DNA from: Selaginella tamariscina
Lineage: Eukaryota > Streptophyta > Lycopodiopsida > Selaginellales > Selaginellaceae
Assembly: GCA_003024785.1 (NCBI GenBank)
Contig: PUQB01000935.1
Coordinates: 1-64,000, forward strand
DNA length: 64,000 nt
Reading direction: 5' to 3'
In this document: piece by piece, positions 37,101 to 48,749 of the stretch
Position numbering within the stretch: the stretch's first letter is position 1
Layout: each line of letters starts with the position of its first letter
Notes under the pieces: model-generated
Databases searched by the model: none
Told to the model about the DNA's origin: nothing
What the model saw: the letters and a program-made list of their open reading frames with translations, nothing else
Made by a program: the position numbers and the translations under genes

Positions 37101-37230
37101 CTCTATTCAAGCATGCACCGCTCCCAAGAAAAAATTATGGCGAAAATGAAGACTATATCTTGTTGGATTGTGCCAAGACACAAACACAACGGGTCCCTTT
37201 GTAACACTATATGTGATTTTGTGCTGTAGC
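34131..37230 (-). mobile_element. Decayed Ty3/gypsy element of another family
   Basis: Minus-strand translation gives a CCHC zinc knuckle (CFECHGFRHLAADC) at about 36,520-36,470. A Gag-like frame lies at 37,090-36,644. Around 35,350-35,290 a reverse-transcriptase remnant reads like AFQTPNELYELTMMPLGLM, the equivalent of the usual MPFGLTNAP region. Stops and shifts are frequent and no LTR boundaries were found. The family differs from the chromoviruses on both sides. Confidence 0.65.
35370..35595. repeat. Tandem duplication of about 120 bp in the decayed element
   Basis: The block beginning GAGGAACTTGTAAATAGCCT and containing GCATGGGATAATTATCTGGC occurs twice in direct succession with two or three differences. 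It lies inside the reverse-transcriptase remnant. Confidence 0.85.
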
Positions 37231-38002
37231 TTTTACCATTTAATACCACTAAATAATCACATGTGAGTAAACTACAAATGCAATTATTAGATACATGTGA
37301 TTTTTAAATGTAATTTGCAACCATGATTATATAGTGTGGTTTTTTAAATTAAAAAATTATATGTAGTTAGTCAATGCATTTGCACATATGGTTTATGGTT
37401 ACCATTTTATCCTTTTTTATTATTGTTATGTATATTAATATAACATATTTAATATTTAAAAGTTAATTAGTTAATGGTTTCCCAAGTGACATCTCTCTTT
37501 AGTTTCCCTATTTACATGTGAAGCTTCTATTAGGTGATATTCTTGCATAGTGAATATATATTCCTTATCTTCAAAAGCACATCCTCTTGCTCTTGCTCAT
37601 GGTAGCAGCATTGATCCAATATCTACTATTTGATATTAGTTCTCTTACCACAAGAGGAGCTATCCTCGCATTCATGATCATACCTAGTATATTCTACAAC
37701 AATCAAAATTATTAATTATCATATTAAACCATCGTAAATCACTTTAATGTTATATATTGCATAAAACTAATGTACACAATGCAAGTAAATTAGCAAACTT
37801 TCAAGTTGTAGTCATATTATGGTTTCATATAATTTGCAATCCCTTGAACAAATGGTGAGCTTAGGAAAAAATCATATTAAAGAAAGATTGAGATCAGCTA
37901 GCTAGCTAGACGATGTTGATTGTGTTATGGAAAAGAAGACCATAGCAACAATAAAAATTGATTGCAAACACCACGAACACGCTACTACTAAGAAGACCTC
38001 AC
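37231..38002. other. AT-rich spacer between transposons
   Basis: I see no gene, LTR or clear repeat here. The stretch ends where the family B LTR begins. Confidence 0.5.
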
Positions 38003-39206
38003 ACCACATAGTTTTTATCATAACTATTCTTTACTTTGGACATTAATTTTTATTACCTATAGAACTATCTAAGTGTTAAGGAAACATGTTCACTTTGTGC
38101 ATTTGAATATTTAGTGATGGTTCAACTGGGTGTCATTAGGTATTTATAAAAACTTATAGGCAAAGCTAACACTTCCATCTAAAAAAATTCTCTTATTTTA
38201 ATGTTATAATTGGTGAGTTTGGCATGTCGGACCCCTAGGGTGACCTTAACCCTAAGTTTTCCTTAACCCCATGCCCTAAACCCCTTGGGTTAGTGTTTAG
38301 GTGTCAATGAGTTATTAAGTTCAATTTACCAAGTATACGTTTATTTAAAACAAGATACTATGCTAACCCACTTTACAAAACATGAAAATCGAGGGGGGTC
38401 ATATAAATTAAGTAGGATAAGTGTGAGAAAAACATGCCAGAAACTAAGAGGTGTATGGTTCCTTCTTCCTCATCAACATAAGCCTAACTTATGTTGTTAA
38501 AGCACATCATTTATGCTGCCCTAACTTCCGATACATCACACTGTAAGGATAGCATACCCTTATCACTGGTAAATCTATGCATGGGAGGTCATGTCGGAAT
38601 ACACGTTCCAATGGTCATAGTTTGAGGCATGTCTCCAACCTCCTCCTTCATGTCAAGTTAAGAGCAACACTCATAACTAAGCAGGGCACATTCATGTTAT
38701 TATCCAACTATGAGCATGGGATCTTGGTTAACATATTCTCTTTATCAAGTTTCTGATGGTTCACATAGGGGTTCTAGAGTTGTCATCAGTGAGCCATGTT
38801 TGTGGCACCATATATAATGTTTGATTCTAAGGGGTCATGAGGAGATAGCCCATATCTTGAAATAGTGACACATGAAGATGTAACACTAAGTTATGTGACA
38901 CACAGTACAACGCCTAAGGCACATTCTTTGGGATGGTCTCACAGACTTAACACCAAGGGGTGGGATACTCTAGAAAGCAAATGTGCTTATGCTCGCACCA
39001 TGGTGTTAAACCTTAGGCATCTGCTCAAGAGAGGTTAGGTTGCATACATAAGTTATCATGACTCGATACAGGATATAGGATATGCCTATAGGATATATTT
39101 ATAGGATATGCCTACAAGATAAGGGACATTATTTTTAGCTCATGCCTAGATTAGCTCTTGGAGTATCATTTTAGCTTATACTTAGATTAGCTTTTGGAAC
39201 TGTGAG

Positions 39207-39214
39207 TATAAAAG
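39207..39214 (+). promoter_or_regulatory. TATA box in the left LTR of element 3
   Basis: GAGTATAAAAGCTCCGAC is conserved in nearly all LTRs of the family. About 27 bases downstream is CAATCAGTTACTATTAA, the proposed start of the element RNA. Confidence 0.7.
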
Positions 39215-39370
39215 CTCCGACTTAATTGTTGTACAATCAGTTACTATTAACACCAGTCATTCTACGATCATTCTTCTCATGTTCCTTGTTCTTGTCTTAT
39301 TTATTGTTCTTGCCTTGCTCTTAAGTCAAGCCTTCTTGTTCTTATCATGCTCTTGGGTCGTGGCTTGACA

Positions 39371-39389
39371 ATTTGATAGTAACTGATTG
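39371..39389 (+). other. Primer-binding site, likely self-primed
   Basis: Directly after the LTR end (GGCTTGACA) comes ATTTGATAGTAACTGATTG. Its last 17 bases are complementary to CAATCAGTTACTATTAA at 39,234-39,250, with one mismatch; other LTRs of the family have CAATCAGTTACTATCAA, a perfect complement. No tRNA-type site (TGGTATCAGAGC for initiator Met) is present. This fits the Tf1/sushi mode, in which the 5' end of the RNA folds back as primer. Confidence 0.65.
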
Positions 39390-41539
39390 CATAGCTCTTC
39401 AATTTTTAGTTACTTTTTTTTCTTGGTTCTTCTCTCTTGTTTTCCTTCTTTTTTCTTTTACAGATCATGAGCACCAAATGTTGCTTCATGAGCTGGCCAC
39501 TTTGCGCCAAGTGGTCATAGATCTGCAAGGTTCTACCAACGTGGTGCATGCAGCTGCTGATGCATTGTCCAAGGTTGCTACACAAGCTCTCTCTTAAGCA
39601 TCCGTGGTTTTCTATCCATTGAACTTTTCTTCGGAGCCAAAAATCAGTGTGCTGAAGAAGTTAAGTGGCAATTGCGTCGATTTTCAAGGTTTCCTGAATC
39701 AAATCAGGCTTTTGATTCACATGCAACCATGTCGCTACTCAACTATTGCACAAAAGGTTTTAACATCTTTACTAGTTGGATCCCCACAGGCTTGGGTTGC
39801 CCTTTGCTAGAAAATAACGACCCATTGATGGAAGACTTTAAAGGATTCATGGTTGCCTTTGAAACCTGCTTTGGAGATCCTGACAAGTACCATTTCGCAT
39901 GTACAAAGTTAAGGTAGCTTGCACAAGGATTCCGACCATTTTCCGTTTATGCATTCGAATTTCAGCAACTTTGCACGAACATTCTATAGGACAAGATTGC
40001 ATTGATCAAAACTTCCGTTTTGGGTTGTGGGATGACATGAATGACCTTCTCCTTACGTTATCAGATGCCCAAATCTTAGCAGAGATCATACACCAGACTA
40101 TTCGCTATAACAATCGTTTGCTTGAGAGTCATTAAGAAAAATTCTGTTAGCAGTTCTTGCAAGCCAATCCTGTAGCTATAACACATGTTCCTACGACATC
40201 TTCTGGAGTAGTTCTTATGGAGGTCAACAAATACAAGCGCGGCCCACTTTTAGCTGCTGAAAAGCAACATCGTTGCAGTGAGAACTTATGCTTGTATTGT
40301 GGTGTAAGTAGGACATAAGGTGGTAGAATGTCATATTAAAGCCAGGAAGTTCAAGACACGTGAAGTTTAATCGAAAAACTTCAATGTCCACTTTATTTAA
40401 GAGCCATGAAATTGGACGTAGGCGCATGCTCCATTGGTGCTGCTCACATCATTCCATCACTCAAGTTTTCTATACACATTCACCTCAATAATCGAGAGCT
40501 CAAGGAGCCTGCCCTATTAAAACTAGTGCAAATGCATGCTTCATGAAAGACACTTTTGTAACTCAACATGGCATTCAAGTGGTAAAGTTGAAGCTTGTAG
40601 TTCCTATAGAGGTTGCAGACGGTCATTTGATTGTTCTAGCGTAGTTACCCATGCTACCACACCTCTTTCTTGCACCCATGGCGCATTCAATTGTTCAATT
40701 TCCTTTAGCTTCATCAAGACTCGGACGATTCCTATTGTTTTGGGCATGCCATAGTTCGTGGTTGTAAATCCTCATATTGATTAGAGGTCTAGGACGCTTA
40801 CATTTTCCTCTCCAGTAGCCAGGATTAATCCTGTACCTTCCTGCATGCAAGATATAACCTTAGTGTCTGAGGGAATTTTACCTACTATACTATGTTGACG
40901 GACCCTAGATGTAGTGAGAAACAACCCTGCTTAGTGCACTACAGGATTGACTGAGCCTGCTCCTATATCAGTGTCGAATGTTCCTCCTCAACAGGATCCA
41001 CCTCCTATCAATTCGTCAAACATTTGTAGGCTCTCCTCACTTCTGTGTGTTCATGGACTTTTGTACAGGGTTCTTCCAATCATGTACATTCGTCAAACTC
41101 AACATAGGTTTTTCCCAATCTTGCCTCTTTTCATTACTCTACTTCTGTTCCATCCCCCAAGATCTTTCCTCTTTTTCATTCATAGCTCCTTCCTCCTCTC
41201 CACATTCTTACCACTATCATGCATGAACTTGTTACTGATCCTGCTCATTTACATCTTTTTGCTTTTCAAGTAACTCCTACGTCCTCTTTTACTTCTCTTA
41301 TATCTGACTCTCCTATTTTTCAATCTTCTTCTCCTTCTCCTTCTCTTATTTCTTCCCTACCATTCAAGTATCACTCCTTTCAGACATTTTTAATAAGCAC
41401 AAGGCTGCAGTTCTTCATATTTGTATGTGTCTTCATGTTTCAGATTCTCTATTAGTCACACACACACACACGTATAACACATTGTATATTGTTCAACGAT
41501 ACAAAATTGGAGGTTCTTTGTCAGTACATCAAGGACAAC

Positions 41540-42600
41540 TTAGCATATGACTTCATTTATTACTCAAAGTCCCTTGTAGAACCATTATCTTCTTTTTCAA
41601 GAAGAAAGATGGGAGTTTGCATTTGGTTGTGTACTATAAGGGTTTGAATCAAGTCACCATCCGGAACCAATACTCGTTGCCATTCATCCCGAAACTTCTC
41701 GATCGGCTAAGAGGAGTAAAGGTGTTCACGAAGATTGACTTACGAGGGCCATATAATCTTGTACAAATTCGTGAGTGGAAGATTACCTTTCGTACAAGGT
41801 ATGGACATTTCAAGTACACGGTGATGCCTTTTGGACTTACAAATGCCCCAGTTGTGTTCCAACACATAGTGAATGACATCTTTCGTAACTTCTTAAACTA
41901 GTTTGTGGTGTCTACCTCGATGACATACTGATTTTCTCCAAGGACCAGACAACACATAATAAACAACAACTAGTTTTACAGAAGCTTCGCGAGCATGGCA
42001 TGTATGCAAAATTGAAGAAGTGTTTTTTCGACAAGGATACTATGGAGTTCTTGGGCTACATCGTCTCTTTGTCGGCATCTCAATAGACATCCACAAAGTG
42101 AAGACTATTGTGAAGTGGGAGAGGCCTAAGTATGTACGAGACGTACAATGTTTTCTTCACTTCGCAAATTTCCATAGGCGATTCATACATGACTTCTCCA
42201 AGTGTGTACTTCTGCTCATGGAACTCACCAATTGCACAAGGGTTTTCTTTTGGTCCGACAAGGCAGAACATGCATTCACAACACTTAAGGACGCATTCAT
42301 GACAGCTCCGATTTTAGCACATCCTAATCCTTCTCGTCCCTTCTTCATTACAACAAATGTTTCGAACTTTGCAGTAGGTTCTATTCTATCACAAGTTGGG
42401 CGTCACTTCTTAAAAGGTGTTGTGCATCCTGTACAAGTTCTTACGATCACAAGAACTTTGAGTTTTCAAACAGCTCGAGTTCTCAATTAGCGACAGGCTA
42501 GGTGGGTAGAATTCCTATCACATTTTGATTTTATCATCGTCTATAGGCCTGATTTTTGGAATGGCAAAGCAGATGCATTGTCTAAGCGCTCTTACCTTGC
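41540..42600 (+). pseudogene. Reverse transcriptase and RNase H of element 3
   Basis: The palm has [15 protein letters not shown] and [15 protein letters not shown]. The expected YLDD site reads VYLDDILIF after a frame change near 41,910. RNase H keeps AFTTLKDAFMTAPILAHP but has lost the Asp of the VEAD motif (FITTN). Confidence 0.8.
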
Positions 42601-42639
42601 ATTGACCCCGGATGATTCTGCATAAGACTGTTAAAAGCA

Positions 42640-44010
42640 AGTGTTGTTGGGTCTTGATCAATTTCGACTTGCGGCACTACAGATTCATCAGGCCCTAGCA
42701 AATTCAGCACTTTTACAAGGATCCATTTGTAATTAGCTACAGACGACTTGGCGAAGGATGTGTTCTTACACATTTGTCCTAACATTGCAAATCCTTTCCC
42801 TAGTTCCGTACAGATTATAAGATGTTTGCCATACATAATGGACTCATGTACATTCATGTTGGTGTTTACAAGACTCACATGGTACAGGATTGTCATGATA
42901 CCCCAGCTACATAACATTTTGATGTGGCCAAGACAGTTGAGTTGATGACTCATAACTATTGATGGCATGGGTTGCGAGGTTTTGTGGAAAATTTTATACG
43001 AAATTGTGACACCTGCAACAAGTCGAAGATGCCTCATCACGTGTCCTCTAGTCTTCTTCATCTTCTTCCTATTCCCTTGCTCCTTGGAGATCCATTTCTA
43101 TGGATTTCTTCACAAATCTTCCTCCTCATGGATTTAATGCAATTGTTGTGGTGATTGACTGTTTCACCAAACATGTTCATTTCATGCCCTGTAACAAAAC
43201 GGCTATAGGCCAAACAACTACTGAGTTGATGATCTGCAAAGTGTTTCGACATCATGGTCATTCTGAGAGCATTGTTTTTTATCAAAGCCCACAATTCATG
43301 TCCAAATTTTGGCGAGAGCTTTTCTCTGGAGTCTACAAGTTAAAGCAGATCTTTCTTCAGGATATCATCCACAAACTGATGGGCAGTTAGAATGCACAAT
43401 TTAAACCTTGGAGCAGTATCTTCGCTACTTCATCAGTTACTAATAGAACAACTGGTTGGACCTTCTTCCTATGGTGTAGTTTACTTACAACAACTTCATT
43501 CATGCATTTATATGTTAGACACCTTTCTTCGCTCTTACATGCTACCATCCACATTTTGACTTTGCTCCTCATGCTTCTCCTTCTTCCGCTCATGTAGTAC
43601 AGAATTGTCTCCAGCATCTTCTTCAGATACAGGACGATCTTCGAGTTCATCTTCAACAAGCACAGGAATGGTACAAGCATCACGTTGATGCTTATAGTCA
43701 ATCGACACCTATATACAAGGTTGGTGATCTTTTGTGACTTCTTCTAAGCTGGATTTTTAACAATTGGGCCCTTACAAGATTGCAGTTGAGGTCAATCCTA
43801 TAGCTTTCTGATTAAAACTACCATTTACTATGAATGACGTTTCATAGTAAATGACGTTTCATAGTAAATTTGTTTCACACTTCTTTGTTGAAACCGTATC
43901 ATCCTTCTTCTCCCCCTCATGTGGTCATTTACGATAAACCTGAGTACAAAGTTGCAACCATCCTTAATTTTCATCTTCATCATCGCCAACTTCAATATTT
44001 GATAGATTAG
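42640..44010 (+). pseudogene. Integrase and chromodomain remnant of element 3
   Basis: CDTCNKSKMPHHV marks the end of the zinc-binding module at about 43,006-43,045. The core has a degraded IDCFTKHVHFMPCNKTA. The second Asp of the DDE triad has changed: IVFYQSPQF stands where element 2 has IVSDRGPQF. Stops interrupt the frame throughout. Confidence 0.8.
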
Positions 44011-44879
44011 AAAGGTTATTTGATCGCACTTGAGAACCTGCATCCAATTTACTTAATGCTTCTTTCAAAGTTGCTCCTTTCCATCAACGTTATCTTGCTA
44101 AACCAGGTACTAGGACTCGTGAAACTCATCCTTAAGAAGGAGGTATTGTCGCAACCCGATACGGGATACAAGATATGCCTACAGGATATATCTACAAGAT
44201 TTACCTACAGGATATGCCTACATAATATGCTTATAGGATATACTTACATGATAAGGGATATTATTTTTAGCTCATGCCTAGATTAGCTCTTGGAGTATCA
44301 TTTTTAACTTATGCCTAGATTAGCTTTTGGAGTTGTGAGTATAAAAGCTCTGACCTAATTATTGTACAATTAGTTATTATTAACACCAATCATTTTACGA
44401 TCATTCTTGTTTTGTTCCTTGTTATTATCTTGTTCTTTACTCTTACTTTGTTCTTGCTTTGCTTTTAAGTCAAGCCTCCTTATTCTTATCCTGCTCTTGG
44501 TAAGTGTGTTATTAACACATCTAGCTAGGGGGTGTTCTTCTTAAGGTTTAGGAGTTGAACAACTTAAGCTTGATATCAAGAACTCTTTCGTGAGGCATTT
44601 GTAATGTCGTGTACTTAGAGTTATTCAAATTTAGCCGTAGGGAGTTTACTTAGCAAAACACTTGTGTTTGCATATGACATACACTCATGTTCTCATTAAG
44701 TATTAACCCTAGGTATATGGACATTTAAATTAAACTCTCAAAGTCATCTTAAGTATTAACCCTAGGTATATGGACATTTAAATTAAACTCTCAAAGTCAT
44801 CTTAAAAGACTTAGTGTTACTCACAAGATATTAACATTAATTAATTACTTAACAACTCCTTTAGGTAAAAACTCAGACA

Positions 44880-45732
44880 TATCATATGTACATGATATAT
44901 ACATGTAAAGAGGAAAAAGAACTGAGAAAACACACACCTTTCATCCATACGGCAACATTGATCCGAAGGTTCGCTAGAACCATGGCACCTCTGAAATTGA
45001 TCTCACTTTTTATCAAACAATTGTCTTCCTTTTCCATGTGGTGTGTATACAGAGCTTTCCTTGTTCATGATAAATTTGTGTTAATTTCATCTTTATCCTT
45101 CCATTTTCCCATCAATAATGTCCTGACACTCATGTATCTGTCAAAGTTCACAAGTAAATAACAGTATAGTGTGTGTGCATGCACTTGTGTGTGTGGGGTA
45201 TGTTTCTATATGTGTGTGTGTAGAACTATCCTAATTTGACGGGTGTCTGTGCATGTAAAATAAAATCGAGTGCTATTTCGCTTGTATACTGTAGCCTCAC
45301 GCTTGAGTTTTAGGGTGGAGATGTCACATTGGGTTTCTCATGTGGTGATAACCCCAGAGAAAAATGGTAAGTGGCGGATTGAATAAAATATAAAAGAAAC
45401 ATGCGTAAATAGTGTTATTTATTTTAGTTTTCTATCATCAAACATGTCACTTGTGGAGGCTTCAGAGGAGTAACAACATCCTCAACTCTTGAGCATTTCA
45501 AAAGAAGAGATGTTAGTGTAAGTCTTGCATCCACATGTTGAGGAGTTCTTCTTCGGTGATAACTCTGCTGAATGTAAGGTATATATATACATATATTACG
45601 TATCAATAAACATAAAACTATATACTAAAATTATATAATCAATTAGTGAGTGAGTGAGAGAGAGAGAAAGAAGGGACAGATATACAAAATATGCATAAGT
45701 GTGAGGAGGCAGTTTTTTTAACACTGTAACGG

Positions 45733-45798
<66 letters not shown>

Positions 45799-46600
45799 AG
45801 GGAGAGGGAGAGGGAGAGGGGGGTGGGTGGGTGGGAGATGTAATAGATACATAAATAAAGATGTGTATGTAGTACCTTTGTAGTAGACTTGAATGGCATC
45901 CTCTGCACTCAGCAATTATCAAAGACAGCATGCACAAAAAATCAATTAACTTAGTATATGTGTGTTTGTACTTGAGCGTGCATGTTTTATTAAGTTCACA
46001 ATATAATTTGCAAGCACGTATAAATTGCTAACTAAACGTCAATAAACGATTGTTAAAATCACATCTATATACACAGCACATGCACATGAGAGGATGAATG
46101 ATTATGTGTGTATATATATCTTACATGACATTATTAAAGAATCACACATACTAGGGTTTTAAATTTATCTTAAAATAATGTATATTATATAATAATTTAT
46201 AATGTAATTTTAAAGGGTGTACATGTATAATAAAATGTACAAATTTGTTAATGTATAGCAGTTTATCACTTTATTATTCTTCACATTTAATAATAAAATC
46301 AATTTATTAATTATTTATAACAATGTAATTCTAAATGTGTTTTATAAAACATAATTAAGTAATATAAATTATTAATTTAGACATCATAAGAGAGTTTTAT
46401 AAAAAAAAAAATAAATATAGACAAACTTTTTTTAATTAATAATATTAGGTGTGTGAGAAAGGAGATTAACATTTAATGACAAGAGTATTTTATAATATGT
46501 CAAACAAAAAAAAGATCACATGTGATTCTAACATGTCAATTAAAAAATTACACTCACACAAATGTTATATGTCAAAACCACACCTCCTAAAAATATAACA
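44880..46600. other. Intergenic sequence with microsatellites
   Basis: No secure gene is present. A compound (GT)n(GA)n(GGGAGA)n(GGGT)n microsatellite occupies about 45,735-45,836. TG runs occur at about 45,165-45,223. AT-rich sequence fills 46,100-46,600. Confidence 0.6.
45446..45925 (-). other. Possible two-exon coding fragment, unrecognised
   Basis: On the minus strand a short open stretch (LSAEDAIQVYYK) ends at a GT donor near 45,888. A second (AELSPKKNSSTCGCKTYTN) begins after a CAG acceptor near 45,575 and runs to TGA near 45,490. The phases fit, but the fragments are short and no family is recognised. Confidence 0.2.
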
Positions 46601-46720
46601 ATCTATACATACAGACATACATAGATATAGATTCACAAACACCCACACACTTCTAATGGAGATGCAGCGATTATATATGAATTATAGAAAAGTATATGTA
46701 CACAAATAAATGTGAACCCA

Positions 46721-47225
46721 CCTTAAGCTCCGCCAGGTTCGTTGAGTAGCTTTAATCCTGAACTTACAAGAACAAGGGAGCAGTTAAAGCACATATTATA
46801 AACATTTATACATGTGTATACAGAGTATACACATGCATACACGCACGCACGCACACACATACACAATATTACTCACCTCCTTTAAAACAGAAGTTAAGGA
46901 TGCAATTGAGGTCACTCTAGTATTTCCCAAAATTGTATTAGAGCATCAACATTGGGAAGCTTGAAATATATATTAAAAAACAAGTTAGATTAACAACCAA
47001 GATATATAAATATATTTTATACAAATGCATATATATGCATATATATAAGGGTGAAAAGGGTAAATACCAGGTAATGGGAGGCAGAAAATGTCAAATGTGG
47101 CAACTGTTGTGAACAAGATTGCACAAAGGGCTTCCGCAGTGGATATCATCGCGAAAGATATACTTCCTCATTCCACAATTGCGATCGCTTTAGAGTGTCT
47201 CTTGAACTTGCATTTACGATTCATC
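46721..47225 (-). pseudogene. DIS3L pseudogene: exons 2-4 only
   Basis: The sequence keeps DIS3L exon 2 (47,225-47,068), exon 3 (about 46,960-46,878) and exon 4 (about 46,761-46,721) with their intron order and splice sites. Small deletions break exons 2 and 3; one of about 10 bases lies near 46,899. The exon 1 ATG is lost. Nothing corresponding to exons 5-29 is present. It cannot make an enzyme. Confidence 0.85.
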
Positions 47226-47340
47226 TGAAACACACAAAATGCACACACACACATAAGAATCAATACATCAAAATGTACATATTAAGCACACAAGCACACG
47301 CCCACGCGCGCACACAGATTTGTGCTCACCTCGCAGATCA

Positions 47341-47802
47341 ACATAAACCCTAATTTAGATTAAACTAATTAAACCTGGTCGATGTCGCGAGTGCGAGTTC
47401 TTCCCTGATATAATATATGGCTTGTGTTACTATTATGTTTCTAAAGCTTAAATTATATGATAGTTTGCACAGACAAGATGTGCTGCCTAGAGCAAGGAAT
47501 GAGGAGAAGACTGCAGAAGATATCCTGGACAAGTTTACTGTCTAGCAAGGAACGAGGAGGAGACTGCAGATGTACTGCCTAGAGTAAGGAATGGGGAAGA
47601 CTGCAGAAGAATATCGCTGAACAAGATGTACTGTCTAGAGCAAGGAATGAGGAGAAGACTGCAGGGGGGGTGTGCAAACTATCATATAATTTAAGATTTA
47701 GAAACATAATAGTACTCTGTAGACATACATTATATCAGGGAAAACTCGCACTCGCGACATCGACCAGGTTTAATTAGTTTAAATCAAATTAGGGTTTATG
47801 TG
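47341..47802. repeat. Large inverted repeat, arms of about 130 bp
   Basis: The arms 47,341-47,470 and 47,673-47,802 are reverse complements with few differences. Both contain AAACCTGGTCGATGTCGCGA and the telo-box region of the DIS3L promoter. The 200-bp loop holds four minisatellite units (AAGATGTACTGTCTAGAGCA type) in the orientation opposite to copy 1. Confidence 0.9.
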
Positions 47803-47865
47803 AGTAGATTACAGATTTTATACACATATATATATAAATAAAACTATACTCAATTAAGTTACTAG

Positions 47866-48106
47866 AAGACCATGGTGAAAGTGGACAAGATGTACTGTAT
47901 AGAGAGGAGAAGACTCCAGAAGATATCACCAGATAAGATGCCCAAAATTGTATTAGAGTGTTGGAATGGGAGTTAATTTGTTTTTTTATATTTGAAGCTT
48001 CCCAATTCCGGACGCTCTAATACAATTTTGAGCATCTTGTCCGGTGATATCTTCTGGAGTCTTCTCCTCTCTATACAGTACATCGTGTCCACTTTCACCA
48101 TGGTCC
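47866..48106. repeat. Near-perfect palindrome, stem of about 105 bp, loop of 26 bases
   Basis: The arms are 47,866-47,970 and 47,997-48,106. Each combines a minisatellite unit (GACAAGATGTACTGTATAGA) with a piece of DIS3L exon 3 (CAAAATTGTATTAGAG). A transcript from either strand would form a long hairpin. Confidence 0.9.
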
Positions 48107-48128
48107 TGTAATTGAGTATAGTTTTATT

Positions 48129-48159
<31 letters not shown>

Positions 48160-48179
48160 CACGTGTATAAAATGTAAAT

Positions 48180-48749
48180 TATGTATAGCAGTGTGTGTAG
48201 GCACATACTCAACAGACATGTATCCCAGACTGATGTGCTATTTCCCTCCTGATTACTGTTCATGAGAAGAGCTTGAGAACATTATTTGTTGTAGGCATTT
48301 GTATATGAACAGTTGCTCCTTGGCAGTTGCAATAAGGCACAGTCACTTCGATTGCAATCAAAATTAAATATTTCATAGTTAATTAAGACTAACTTAATTG
48401 AATGACATATGTTAACAATTTTAGTATAATTACTAATTAAATTTATTAATATATAATTTATATAACTTAATATAGAGCATAAATTTGGCAATAAATCACT
48501 GTTTTATAATTAATAATTCTGCATCTCACTCTGGCAGCTTTAACTTTTATGCGCTTATCTGCAGTAGTCTGTTTTGTCCAACAGTTAAACACTATACAAC
48601 TTATTATTAACATGCTAAGTATCAACATAAAATAGAAAGAAAATATAAATCTAGAAACTATAATAATTTTTTGTAGAACTAGTGTTATTACCTTCATTTG
48701 AGGTGATTGTTGGCCCTTTCCCTTTTCTGTTTGCGAAACAACAGACCAT
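48180..48749 (-). pseudogene. Remnant of the tandem-repeat gene
   Basis: An ATG at 48,749 opens MVCCFANRKGKGPTITSNE and ends at a GT donor near 48,691. The next exon begins QTTADKRIKVKAA near 48,580 but runs into an insertion of about 180 bp (48,345-48,525) absent from copy 1. The end of the corresponding exon is near 48,210. The repeat exon is reduced to fragments in the palindromes. Confidence 0.6.

Larger units (their letters stand above)
39054..44500 (+). mobile_element. Ty3/gypsy chromovirus, element 3, decayed
   Basis: The left LTR is 39,054-39,370 (shortened). The right LTR is 44,147-44,500, missing its last bases. TAAGT flanks both sides (39,049-39,053 and 44,501-44,505), a clean target duplication. 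A polypurine tract (AAGAAGGAGG) precedes the right LTR. In order: gag 39,460-40,400, protease 40,520-40,760, reverse transcriptase 41,540-42,100, RNase H 42,230-42,600, integrase 42,640-43,560 and a chromodomain remnant near 43,920-44,010. There are many stops. The protease site reads RANACFMKD, so the catalytic Asp region is lost. Confidence 0.88.
38003..44879 (+). mobile_element. Family B LTR, split by element 3
   Basis: The parts 38,003-39,053 and 44,506-44,879 together match the 1.75-kb family B LTR at 58,258-60,004. Shared landmarks include TTACTTTGGACATTAATT, TATTTAGTGATGGTTC, GTCGGAATACACGTTCCA and the end AAACTCAGACA. Element 3 is inserted between the halves. A 53-bp piece containing TAACCCTAGGTATATGGACA is duplicated in tandem at about 44,697-44,803. 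No coding domain belongs to family B. Confidence 0.75.
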
